Shown: positions 1-47,600 of the stretch, piece by piece | Layout of the letters: each line of letters begins with the position of its first letter | Position numbering within the stretch: position 1 is the first letter of the stretch | The notes under the pieces: generated by a model | The model's input: the letters and a program-made list of their open reading frames with translations, nothing else | Databases searched by the model: none | Told to the model about the DNA's origin: nothing | Source of the DNA: Branchiostoma floridae | Taxonomy: Eukaryota > Chordata > Leptocardii > Amphioxiformes > Branchiostomatidae | NCBI RefSeq assembly: GCF_000003815.2 | Contig: NC_049982.1 | Location: 10,377,947 to 10,441,946 of the forward strand | Direction of reading: 5' to 3' | Length of the DNA: 64,000 nt | Translations under genes and position numbers: made by a program

Positions 1-10899
<10,899 letters not shown>

Positions 10900-13800
10900 C
10901 TGTGAAACAAGGACAAAACAAGTCAAACTTATATACTAGTATAGAAAAACATGAAATCTTAACATTGTAGATTTTCTACACATTCCTTCTGAACTTGAAT
11001 GAGTCATTTGTATTCAAATCCAGCTGCTGTCAGTGTTGTAATGTTCAAACAAGCATTACAGGCAGTCATCAGTATTCCCACTGAGGAAGTAATCACACCA
11101 GACCTGTTATTGGAAAGTCCCTTGTGTATGTATGCTGTATTTGGTGACTGTGACCAGAATTCATATGACAGCCCCATGCCATGAAAAAATGTGTCAGTAA
11201 TTGACAAATATCAGGTCTGGGTCATGATGTCACAACCTCTTCTCCAAAGGGATGAAGGAAACAATTTGGTCTGACCAAGGAGTTTATAATAACCTCCTTG
11301 GTCTGACCCAAAACAAGGACCGTCTCCAGGACCTGTCCATCTGTGTGTGCCAGAGCTGAAACTTGCTTGTCGGGATGGAAAAAAATTTCACTATTGGTCT
11401 GAAAAATCTGAGCATCTGTCATGAGCTTTAAATTACTTACAGTAAAATTTAACAACATGGGCTAACATACAGACATTGGCGGAAAAAAATACAGCTGGAG
11501 ATGGCCCTACTCAAAATAGACTTATACAGTTCACTTCACACTTGAAAAAATACACATACATACGGACAAGACATCACGCATATAAAAATTGATGTAAGGG
11601 CAGTGCAGATGGGTGAAAAACCAACAGCACCATTATAAATGCTGAGAGCATACAAACCCCCTCACCCCTATAAAACACATACTGTATTGTCCCAACCCAT
11701 GACATGCACCAGAGACAGGTGCCCTTTCTCTGGAGCATTCCAAATCAAAAACACATGCTGAATCCCAAGAGTGACTACTCACTTATTCTAACATTCCAGC
11801 TGCAGCATGTAGCAGTCAGGAGTTAGTCACTCCATATATGTCACATCATTACTTACATCACAGTGGCTACTAGTAAGGACGTGAAACAGTATTATGATCC
11901 ACATAATGGTCAAATCACATCTTTCGTGTAAGAGAAGACTATTCCCTCTCATCAATAGGTATGGTGCGATTCTCGTAAAAGAATTAAACATGTATTGATG
12001 GTATTCTGCTATTCGTATACCTGCATATTTGCCTGGAACCCTTGGTAAGTGTCTGAAACACCCTCATCACAAAAAGGATGACGCAGTCTGAATACAGAAG
12101 TGCGGGACATATCATTTAAATAAAAGATTGGTCCCTGTACAGCATACCCCATATGTATACATGTCTACATTATGCTGTCTGACAGCTATGCAAATCATGA
12201 GGGAACAAAATACATAATCCTACTATAATCCTATCACAGGATATGGCCCAACATAAGGTATGAAATTATGCAAAATGTAACAAAATGCAAGTGTATAAGA
12301 AGAAAACAAATTTTGTAGTATTTTTCTAAAACATACATTACATACATAGCAGACCTTCATGGCCATACAGAAATATCTGATGAATGTTGAACTTGGCTCA
12401 GACTGAGTCACTCTGAACTGTAATTAACCTTCAACGAGTGATGAGGCGGGTCTGACGTGATATGAACAGTAAATAGGACCAGCAGCAGAAGACATTGTGG
12501 TTCCAACTTGAATGATTGTAAATCAAGTTGGTCCATTTACCTACTTCATCTTTGATTCTGAAAGGGCTATATTTTGTAGTAATATCCTCTTGATGTTGAT
12601 GGAAAACTCTAAGGTATATACTAGACATTTAAAGAGCTGATATCTTTGAACGTAAAAAAAAAATGAATAATTTGGTAGCCTAGCTACATTGCCCTACTCT
12701 TGAACTCGAAGCAGTATGTTGTTGACAAGTCAGCCCTTCTTGTCCTCTTGTTCATAAAGTCATGACAATGACGGAATGAGAGGCTGTTGAAGTTGAACAA
12801 AAATTAATTTGCTTTTAACTGTATTTACAGATGGTCAGTGATACTGTGATGATGATGAGTGATACTGTGATGATGATGAGTGATACTGTGATGATGCCTC
12901 TCTTGTGAAGATAGATGGTATTTATATCACTCCTGTTGTCCACGACAAAAGAGGCTATCACAACCTGATTGGACAAAATTTGCATATGAAAGGGAAATCT
13001 TTCAGGTTTCACAGGTGGCTGCTATAAAAATATAGTCTTGTGCCCATTATCAAATGTATATGCATACGTCAATTTGTTAACCTAGCGACCCATACCGTAT
13101 CCGTGCTTGATTTATGTTGATAAATAAAGTTATGGACAGCGGTAGGTATATTTTATTTCTTAAATGGGAGTAAAAATTTGAGTAAGACACAATCACAGAA
13201 ATAAACTGGGCAAAACATACATGTAAAGATCAAGAGGAATTGGATGTCATGTTGGGAGTAAATTTGTGTGTCCTAACAGATGGAACATTTCAATATATGT
13301 TGCTGCAGCTGTGATGTGATCTGATAAAACTAATTTACTATATAGTACATCTGCAAGAGCTCACCAAAGTGACATGATGCTAATCATAAAGTTGGAAAAT
13401 GTTCTTTTGTATTTGTGGGATGATCCTTCTTTAGATTATACTAGAATTGAACAACCATCAGTATGATAGCCTTTGCACTGAGAATGCACCATGGTCATCT
13501 TCAGGTCAACCTATGGTAACCAAAGTGGGCCACTGGGTCAACTGGGTCAGGGTAAATGGACACTACTGTGCAGAATCACTTCAGACAGAGGGGGGCTTGA
13601 AATGAAACTCCTGTTACACTTAGTAACAATAACAGTAAACTGCATTTGTCAAGTCAACAACATATATACCACACCACTGCATGGACAAAATTTCTATCAG
13701 TGCAAGGCAAATTGTGTAGTGTAGGACTGTGCACCTTTAAACATGACTTCACGTACTGTACAATACTACAAATACCGGTACATGTAGTAGTTAGGTTAGC

Positions 13801-15035
13801 CTGGATACCAGACCCCAGCCTGATCTCAAAAATATATATTGTGTGTACACGATAGATATAAAATGCTTATCTAGACTCAAATAAAATGCTTATCTAGACT
13901 TCAGAAATCTATGTTAAGAACCCATGCTTTCCAGAAGATCTCAAATCAAAGATAATAATGCTGATTTCAAAGCCATAAAATGTTCTCACCTTATTCCGGT
14001 GCTAAACCTTTGTGGTAGGAATAGCAGGTTAATACCAAAATAAGTCTGTTACATTGATGTCCTGGTATTTTGGACCTGTACTTAACTGTATTAACCAGGC
14101 AAAGATTCGCAGCCCTTGCACTGCACATAGTATACTTGATTAATGATTAGTTGATACTGGTCACAAATTCTTGTCCAATCCTCTTTGTGCCAGAAAATAG
14201 TTTTTACCATGATAATGTTGCATGCCAACACAGATGAACTTTCAAAGTTCCATGCTGTTGCTAAGCTTGTAGATGTTAGCAAATGTAATCTGATGATATT
14301 ACTACACAGATTTGACATTACTATCCATCAGTACAAATGTATTCCCTTGGGGCTTTGAAGTATGTCATGAACACAAAAAAGCCATTCATTGTTCTACAAT
14401 TTTGTCCTCATAACATTACTATTTGCTAAGTTCTTCAATCGGAGCATAAATTGTGCATAAAATAAGCTTTTTGACAATACTAAAATTGGTAAATAGAATT
14501 GTATACATAACGTTACATGAATATAAAAGCGTTCTCAAATATCGCATGTATAGGGTTGCAGTTAGACTCACTTCTGTTGAGTAGTTGCCTACAGCAAGTG
14601 TGACAAGCTGGTTATATCTGAGTCTGAGTCACCTTTATGTGATGTACAAATCGATATAAACTGCCGTTGCATTAAACAAGCAAATATTATTGTTAAACGT
14701 CGGGTAGTTGAGTCAAGTCATAAATTTTTCGTTCCGCATCAGAGTAAATTATATTGGGAATTACGCTGATCCTGAACTCAATGTTCTAACTCTACACACA
14801 AGAGCCCACATACTTACTTAAAAGTACCTCCAAGGGCCCGACAGGATATCAACGACACAAAAATCTCCACACTAAAATTATGTTTTGAATCTCTTGCCCC
14901 CCTCCCCTTCCCTTCAAAACCAACGGCGCGAGCCGCTAGCCGGTGGGCAAAATATTTCCCACCAAACTGCAAACGTACATAGACTGACGTTTCCAGATAC
15001 TTCCAAAACACCCTATGAGTATCTGTTAAACTTAC
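10900..15035 (-). other. CKAP5 5' intron (no coding feature seen)
   Basis: About 4.1 kb between the exon carrying the CKAP5 start and the putative non-coding first exon. I see no convincing coding exon on either strand. It holds a short minisatellite at 12838-12895 (about 21-bp units, GTGATACTGTGATGATGATGA), a 24-bp tandem duplication at 13857-13905 (AAAATGCTTATCTAGACT core), and a small inverted repeat at 11265-11310 (TTGGTCTGACC/AAGGAG core). Whether it is one intron or intron plus intergenic depends on the transcript start. Confidence 0.5.
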
Positions 15036-15130
15036 CCGTTAATGTCGTTTGCGTTGTGAGTCGGAAAACTATCAAAAATGTCCTCGGAATATCGATACCA
15101 CAACAACAGTCTTCAGGCAGACGTGCGGAA
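15036..15130 (-). other. candidate non-coding first exon of CKAP5
   Basis: On the minus strand a good donor (GG|GTAAGT, intron side at 15035-15034) lies about 250 bp from the CTR9 start, in the position expected for a divergent 5'UTR exon. It could splice to the acceptor at 10901-10900 just ahead of the CKAP5 start codon. The 5' limit is a guess. No transcript evidence is available. Confidence 0.4.
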
Positions 15131-15291
15131 CTAACCGACTTCGAAATTTTAAAACTAAGTAGGTCACGTGGTACAATCTGGATATGCTGATTGGTCAATT
15201 TGAATGACCTGACGTCATCTTATGCTACCCTCGTATGTTCTCACGAGATGTTCCGAGATTTATCAATATTGATCGTATTGATCAAGGCAAG
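15131..15291. promoter_or_regulatory. bidirectional promoter CKAP5/CTR9
   Basis: Short interval between divergent housekeeping genes. Visible motifs: E-box CACGTG at 15165-15170, inverted CCAAT box (ATTGG) at 15189-15193, and a palindromic CRE TGACGTCA at 15210-15217. The CTR9 start context is AAGATGG. No TATA box is evident. Motifs are seen directly; promoter function is inferred. Confidence 0.6.
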
Positions 15292-31124
<15,833 letters not shown>

Positions 31125-31150
31125 ACTACTCATCACAACAATGGGATGCA

Positions 31151-31273
31151 CTAATCTCCAAGCAGATCCTACGTGCCATAAGATAGTATCAAAGCTGGCC
31201 AAAGGGAGTCTAACGGGCACCTACGGTGGGTTTGATACTATATTACGCCACCGTGGATCTGCTTAGAGATTAG
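31151..31273. mobile_element. hairpin MITE in the CTR9 3'UTR
   Basis: 123 bp with inverted arms CTAATCTCCAAGCAGATCC / GGATCTGCTTAGAGATTAG, continuing inward through ATAGTATCAAA. It is flanked by the direct repeat GGATGCA (31144-31150 and 31274/75-31280), consistent with a 7-8 bp target duplication. It starts only 27 bp after the CTR9 stop codon, so it is probably transcribed as a structured 3'UTR element. Confidence 0.75.
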
Positions 31274-32162
31274 GGATGCACCTGCCAGTGTGAACCCCAA
31301 AGGGGCAAACACAATAGTATCTTGACAATATCGGTCATAGAATTTGTGTGTATTTACTGGTAAAATATCGTAATAAGTCTCTTTTAATGGCATTTAACCA
31401 GGTATTTTTCAGCCCTACAACATACAAATCATACAGTGTTTAACTATGTAACATAACCCTGTAAAGATAACTAGACAACATTGGAAAGTAGAACAGGAAG
31501 TGTTGTATTGTAAATTGCTGCAGAATATGCCAACTATTTACTACCCAATATCATGATAGATAAAGACATTGCATGGCATCATAATGACATTAGAAGGCAA
31601 CATGCCTGCTGTTTTCTTTTGCAGAGATCTATAGCACAAAGCTTTAAACTAACAGTTCATTTTGACATCTGTACCTGACACTTTTTACCATTTTCTGTTA
31701 CAATATCATAAGAAGCATGTTTGTCACCATTGAGATAGACATTGTACTCTGTATTGTGTAAGAATCTAGTATTTTTCCCCAACTATAACAGGAACTGTCA
31801 CAAATTGTAGATCTATGGAAGACTAATTAAAAAAATTGGAACTCTCATTTCTAAGAAGTCGTTATTCCTACTTACTACAAGTTCTTGAACAAGTTGCTCT
31901 TTGTAGCTCTTTTTATCCAGGGTTAAGTCACACAATTAAGACTTAGAAAAATCTGAGTTTTTGCTAGCCATTGCCTGATGCTTCTTTGGAAGAAGGTTGC
32001 TAATCTAAGCTGGAAACCAGGTTAAACAATTAGTTCCACTACGATTTGCATTTAATGAAACACTGAGTTAAACTTTGTATTAAGAGAAAATGCCATCTAG
32101 TGAGTAGAGATAGATGGCTTGAGATGTGCAGGAAGGATAGAACACTAGTTAATATATATCTG

Positions 32163-32286
32163 TACTCTCCAAGCAGAGGTTGAGTTGCGTAGATATAGTG
32201 GTAGTCGGAAAAATTACACTGGCGCACCGGAGTAATTTTTCCGACTTGTACTATATCTACGCGGCTCAACCTCTGCTTGGAGAGTA
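32163..32286. mobile_element. hairpin MITE upstream of the KIAA0930 homologue
   Basis: 124 bp with inverted ends TACTCTCCAAGCAGAGGTTG / CAACCTCTGCTTGGAGAGTA, arms continuing to TAGTCGGAAAAATTAC. It is flanked by a 9-bp direct repeat ATATATCTG (32154-32162 and 32287-32295). It shares the TCTCCAAGCAGA terminus with the element at 31151-31273. Confidence 0.8.
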
Positions 32287-32641
32287 ATATATCTGGTGTA
32301 TTTGCAGCCATTGACATAGGCAGGTACCCAAAGTAAGTAATGAGGCAGATTAACATGGCCGAGGCTGATGCTTGGTCTGGCTACAGGAACCATTTCATTT
32401 GTGGCATTTTGGTCCCTCAAAATGTCCCTGGATGTATCGTCCAAACCCCAGTTTTGGTGTTATATAGCAGAACAAACAATCAACATCTCAATCCCTGCAA
32501 ACGTCCCAGTCTGAGGCTTTAGTAGCAATTACCATCTTTGAGTATCATCACTGACTGGTACATGATTGCGTCATCACAATCGGCAGGTCTTTGAACTTGT
32601 TTGACCCCGTGACCTTTACCCCACTATAATAAACATCCAAG

Positions 32642-41329
<8,688 letters not shown>

Positions 41330-44110
41330 GAGTGAGTCTCCAGTCACTCAGAAACTCCTGCAGGCTGGACCATCCCTTAGGACGGTAGGCTGAACAGTAG
41401 AGGGTTTCCATGACCTCAGGTAATACACCATCCAGCCATGTTCATGCAGAGTAGCAAACTGGCTTGAGACCAAAATCCTCTGATGCCACATGTCAGCATT
41501 GGTTAAGAAGAGCAGATTAATACAATGTACTGTTGTGTTGAATCAAGGACATTGAACAGACTATTGAAACATTTTTTTTAAATGTATGCAGACATAGCCT
41601 GGGTGCCATCCTATATAGTTTACTGGGGCTACCATACTCTAATTAGATTGAGCTTATAGCAGCTGGCCAGTTACAGCCCCAGACAGCATAGTTTGCTTCA
41701 CATAACTACCATACTTACTCTCTTAGGGAGCAAATATGGGAGCACCAGTTCTTCAGTTCTTTTTAAAACATGGCACCCAGGCTGGGGTTGACAGACAGTC
41801 AGTGAACTAATCAGAAATGATAATTGGATGCGTTTGTAATTATATTCGAATCCATGTATACCGTAGTTTGCTGTAGAAACGGTATTGCTAACCAGTTAAA
41901 CCAGATTAATATTTTAGAGTTGATGGCCTTTGTTGTTTATCCCTATTATTTTAAGATTGAGACAATTTGAGTCAAAAGTCAAGTGAGATTCATTGATTTC
42001 TGAGCTTTTTTTAAGTCAGCCATGATTGTTAAGTATATGGCATCTAGCTGTAATGTAAGATATTGTACAGCAAAAGCCAAGTTGTGTGTTTTGACAATTA
42101 TGTCATGTAAATTTCTTGTCATAGGTATGAGATTTACCTACAATATCTGTAAAGACAAGACCCAGGAATTCTTAGCCTCTTAAGTGCCAAATGTAGATGT
42201 GCTGTCATGTAAAACCTGAAATATTACCAGATATTGAAATGCAATCTTAGGTTAGTGTTAGGATGAATCAAGCAAATTATTTTTGGAGGAGACCTAGTTT
42301 TTTTTGTTATTACTACCTTTCTTGTCTTTCTTTGCTCAAGTTTCATATAAGTTAGTAGCCAAAATTTAGCTTCAGATGCTGCCCATTATATATTTTTTCT
42401 ACAGGCACATCATGTCATTTCTTGCTAGAATTTAAAGAATTACACTAACCATATCAGGGCCAAGTAGTGAGTAAAAGTGTACATTGTAGACCGTGCTAGT
42501 ATTGTATCATTACCAATACATCAAGTAGTCCATTTAGATCATTTCATAGTGTTATAAATGCAAACCATAGTTGCCTCACTTTGTAAATAGAACAGTGCAG
42601 GAAACTATCCACTATACACTTCAGACATTTTGAACAGCAAAATAAGTGTTTACGGTGCATCTAGCATTGCTTCGTTAAGCCACAATCTATCTCAGTCTTC
42701 AAAAAATTACTTTCAGATTTAAGTCCCTGATCTTCATATCAAATGGGAATGGTCCATGCAATATAATAGGGGATCACAGTAAAGAGCTCCTTGACATGGC
42801 AAAGTATGAGATGCTTGAAAGCTAGAACCACAAATTGATAACAAATGTCCAAATAAAAGTTTGTACTAGGTGTTATGAAGTTGTTTTTCTCTTGCCACAT
42901 TTGTTAGCAACAGAATAATTGGAAACAATGAGCGTCAAAACCTGATCAGAAAGATTCATTTGATTTAAACCATTTAGACTTCTTCCATCATGCACATGTG
43001 CCTTGCAGTTTCAAAAGCAAAGCTTCACTTGTGTATTGCAGCATTTTGCTTTTAGTATCTTCCAAAATTCTGGTAAGAGAATTACAGGGAATGCTAAGTA
43101 CTAGCGAGATTCATTGTGTTACATGGAATGTGGTCAAAACGATGTGGCAATATGACCTATAGAAAGTGATCCACTGTCAAGAGAATTGATCATGTACATG
43201 TAGCTGATTGTGGTAAATTTATGGCTGTAAGATATTGTTTCTATCTGGTTTAATAGCAAAATATACATGTATGTCACCATGTACACCATGTACCAGTATG
43301 CACATAGTGCTGATAAAATTGTGGAAATGAGTGTTATTACCATAAGGTGCCTATCTCTGATGTTGATTTTTCCGATGTGTTACAAATATTGACTGGAAAC
43401 CTCCTTTAGCAAACAACATTGTCAATGCCATAATTATTAAATATTTATTACATACCCATCACATCAACATGGTGTTTTCATCACTTTAGATATGTTTTTA
43501 TGCTCATTTGGACAATTAGCATGTAGATCTGTAGATACATGTACATGTACACTGCCAATAGCAGATCAAGTACTTCAAGGAGGTTTGGTATGCAAGAAGC
43601 TTTCTTGTTATAACTGAAGTATGGTTCATTTCATATTGGATATAGCACTATTTCAAGCTATAGCTGCTAGCCTTATTTACAACTGTTCTATTCAAATGAA
43701 AGAAAAGTGGTCACACTAGGAAAATTCACTAGTTGTAAAAATGGAACAAAGAATTTACTCATCTTTTCAGTTAGTTTCATCACAATACCAACTACATTGT
43801 ACCAAGATAAGCAGGTAAGTGCAGGAACTGCACAGTATACAAGGTTACAGCAGTCTTGTATAGTCTGGCATACATGTGGATGAGTCCCACAATAAATACA
43901 ACACACACACTGTAGCTGTAATATTAAACTTTCAACATTGCAATCTAAGAAGCACAACAATCAGTGAGCAACCTTTAACTTATTTAGATACCTCATCACA
44001 ATTTAAAAACTGAACAAAACTGGCAAGTCTTTCATCCTAATACCCGATTTATCCAAAACTTTCACAACTTTCCGGTGTAATATGTGCACATTCTTCATTG
44101 ACATAAAGAT
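41330..44110. other. 3'UTRs / intergenic between convergent genes
   Basis: About 2.8 kb of AT-rich sequence between the stop codon of the KIAA0930 homologue and the repeated 3' end of the STRA8-like gene. On the plus strand, an AATAAA at about 42852 (CAAATAAAAG) is a plausible polyadenylation signal for the KIAA0930 homologue, giving a 3'UTR of about 1.5 kb. I see no coding exon here. Confidence 0.5.
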
Positions 44111-44111
44111 A

Positions 44112-44630
44112 TTTACATTGCAACAAATTCCCACCCAAACTGGGTCGAACAGAAGACTAGTAGAGTTTAAGAACTAGGAACACTAATGAATAAAAGCCTA
44201 CTAGTCTCCAAAGTTGAAGAGATTGTTGTGCGAGTGGAATCACAAGTCATTATCATCCAAGTCCCTGGAGTTCAAAGTCCAAAACTTAACCAGGACCAAC
44301 ATAATACTAGTATAGTTTTGAGAGCTGGGAAGACTAATGAATGAAAGCCTACTGTCTTGAAAGTTTGCGAGATTGTTGAGTGAGTGGAATCACAGGTCAT
44401 CATCATCCAGGTCCCTAGAGTTGAAACAAAGTCCAAATGCAGTGCCTATTTACATTGCAGCAAAGTCCAAACTTAACCGGGACAAACAGAAGACCAGTAG
44501 AGTTTAAGAACTAGGAACACTAATGAATAAAAAGCCTACTAGTCTCCACAGTTGAAGAGTTTGTTGAGTGAGAGGAATCACAGGTCATCATCATCCAAGT
44601 CCCTGGAGTCCTCCTCACACTCCAGACTGT
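44112..44630 (-). repeat. three tandem copies of the STRA8-like terminal codons plus 3'UTR
   Basis: Units of about 150-195 bp at 44112-44281, 44281-44431 and 44432-44630. All share the blocks ACTAATGAATRAAAGCCTACT, GAGATTGTTGWGYGAG and GGAATCACARGTCATYATCATCCARGTCCCT. The rightmost unit contains the real end of the last coding exon. The other two keep the same reading frame for the tail SRDLDD(N/D)DL-stop. Confidence 0.85.
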
Positions 44631-47600
44631 GGCTGGTGGTGGACTGGTCCATCTCAGACAGGGGTTCCATGGGCTTCTCCAGGCTGAACAGGCTCTGCAA
44701 GGTCACACATCTCAGAAATTAACCCTTATAGTACATAGTCAGGACTGATGAAAAGTAAGGTTTTCATAGTCAAGTCATATGATAGGCCCATTACATTGGA
44801 AGGGTTCAGCTAAGTGAAAATGCATTCAAGATGGAAGGAAATGATATTCCCAGATGATACTGATATCCAGTCTCTTGGACCAGAATCTCCCCAAACATTT
44901 GAGTGATATTCTGCTTACAAATTTCTTCATGTTTGTACATGTTGTCCTCAAACTCTTCACAAGCCTAATAATGTACACTTGTTAACCACTGTGACCAGAG
45001 GTTGAAGTAAAGCACTGTATGGCCCAAAGTAGAAGTCCTTCTTGCAATATATATTGCAGTTGATACAAACTGAACTAAATGACTTCATCAGGCAAACGTC
45101 ATTCTGAACTACACTGACCTCCTCAGGAGACCAGAACTCCCTGTAGCCGTCCCTGTCTGTGAGCATGTCACGAGGAGAACCTAGGTCTGGCACAACCTGG
45201 TGGGAGGAGTCAGGAGTGGTGGGAGGGTGTGGCAGGAACCCCGAGCTCAAGAGGGACTGGTAGGTGGGGCTACGCAGGAGGTCCTGCTGTTGGGGCAGCT
45301 GGGAGAAATCAACAAGAACAAATGAATAGAGAAAAACGTGCTTTGTCACAACAACATTTCTTCTGCAACAGAGCTGCTGTTATACAAAAGAAAAAAAGCT
45401 TGATTCCCCAACTTAAGCTGTTGATAGAGCATCAGTGTCAGCATTAGAGATATTAGCAGTAACTTGAGCTGTTGTGTCACACAAAACAATCTACCAGTAC
45501 CAATAAGAATTTTTGTTTATCAATAAATCTTTACCATAATCAAAAAAACTAAAGCATGCCAACATCTTGGCAGGTATTCAACATCAAAAAATATACACTG
45601 GCTTTGTATGCAAGATGGGAGGCGATATGAGGTTGACACCAGCTAAAAATACCGTACCATAGCTGCCTTGCTTTTCCCTCCATTCTTAAAGATCTTGTCC
45701 AGATCCAAAGACTGTTCATCGACATCAACAGTCCAAATGTAGGTCCCATCAGCTGGTGTGGAAAACACAAACCATTCATCTTCACTTCAGTGTAACAAGA
45801 CAGAATCAAAGGTACATTGCGCCATGAAAATTATAAACTCTGCAGCATTGATACAACATGCTGTTATTGAAGCCTTTTTCAGCACCAAGGACAGGAACTG
45901 TCGTGTCAACCAACCTGTAGCTAAAAGTTTGAAGGTTACTAGCAAATCCTTTCAAAATCAGGTTTGTTTTCAAGAAAGATTAAATCATGATGTGTTACCA
46001 CAGTTCTTTATCATTCTGATATTGAATTTCCACCTTATTTCCAAAAGGAAAATCCTTCAGAAGGTATGGAGCTTGCATTTCAAGGGCATTCATTATGTTT
46101 TTGAAGAAATCTGCAGAATGGGGGAAAACTCACCTGGTAGCCTGGCCCGAGCTTTGTCCTTTAAAACTGGGGACCTAAACCCTGTAGCAGGGGACACTTC
46201 TCCAAACACACGAGGAACTGGGCAGTTCCCTTTGTTGGGTAAGGCGTCTAGGAATCAATAGTGAAATAGATGCCATAAGCAAACTGTTTACTTCATATTC
46301 CCACAGGACGCATGATAGAAAGGAATATTTCACAACATCTCTTATCACTCTCTAAGTGTCTCTGATTTTCTTGCAATAACATTTTCAAATTCTTTCAGAA
46401 GAAATGAGATAAAAGGAATTTGTATACATCACATACACTACTGAATCATAAAACAAATCATGAAAAACATGTATTGAATGTCTCCTTCATATCATTGTCA
46501 TAAAAACTTGTTATACCTTCTCCATCACTACTTCCATTCCACATTGGCTCTTTTTTGACATTCCTGACACCCAAATGCATGGCTGATTTGTCTTTTCTTC
46601 CTGCTAGCACATTTGAATTGGTTGCTAGAACTGCATCATTGATGACAGTTGGTTCTTGTTTGATACTGCTATAAGCACTGGGCACGACTTGAGCAGAATG
46701 TTCCCTCTTCTCTTCTACATCTGAAATACATGACATAATTTAGTTTCCATGACCATTTTCAAATCATGCATGGTCTCTGCTCTAAATGTAAATCACTAGG
46801 AATTTCCAAGTACCAAACTATAAATCTTTTTAGTATTTTTCAATAGTATGATTTTCAGTCTGACATTTCAGCTGTACTCAGCAATTTCTGTTTATCACTG
46901 AAATCAAAAGATTAAATAAATCAAAAGTAAAGCATCTATACATAGAGGACATGTCAATGTAACCTTGCATAATGTTTTCTGACCTGGTGTGCTAAAAGTT
47001 GGAACCTCTGCATCACAGTGCATCAAACATGTCTGGGGATTTCCAAATCCCATTTTATCATCCAGAATCACCACATATTCATTCTCCTCATCCTCATCTT
47101 CACTCCAGTCCAGGTAGTCCCCCTCCGTGTCGGTAGGGGAGGTGTCCTTCACCAACTGGGCCAGCTCAACCCCCTGCTGCTCCAGGAACTTGTGGAAATC
47201 AGCCTCACAAGGCAGCGGGCTGGCCAGCTTACCTGTCAATCAAATATATATATATAGGAACAATGTAATAAACCCTGTAAGAGTTGTGGGGAAGGGGAGA
47301 AAAGGGAATCAGAAAACAAAAACATCAAAGAAGAAAGACAGATTTTTCAACCTAATGCAGAGACAGTTGCTTTGTTTTCAATACCCGGTGCTATGCATTT
47401 CCTCATTTTAGGTATTGTCATACATACTAGGGGACTGACATCTACTGTGGAAGTATTCTACCACTAGATAAGTGTCAAGTAATTTCTATATTCATGGTAA
47501 CAACAAAAACACTCACATGCTGTCACTTCTGAACATCCCTTTCCACTGAAAGAAGACAACCCTTCTCCACAGCTGTCCTCCTTGGCTCTCCTCCTCTGAA

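Larger units (their letters stand above)
31125..32641. other. CTR9 3'UTR and intergenic spacer
   Basis: About 1.5 kb between the CTR9 stop and the start of the KIAA0930 homologue. It contains two hairpin MITEs (31151-31273 and 32163-32286) and AT-rich sequence. There is no clear coding exon and no strong AATAAA signal on the plus strand. Confidence 0.5.

Noticed and set aside
45758-46261. 167-codon plus-strand frame
   Set aside because: Overlaps STRA8-like exons and their introns in antisense; no family resemblance.
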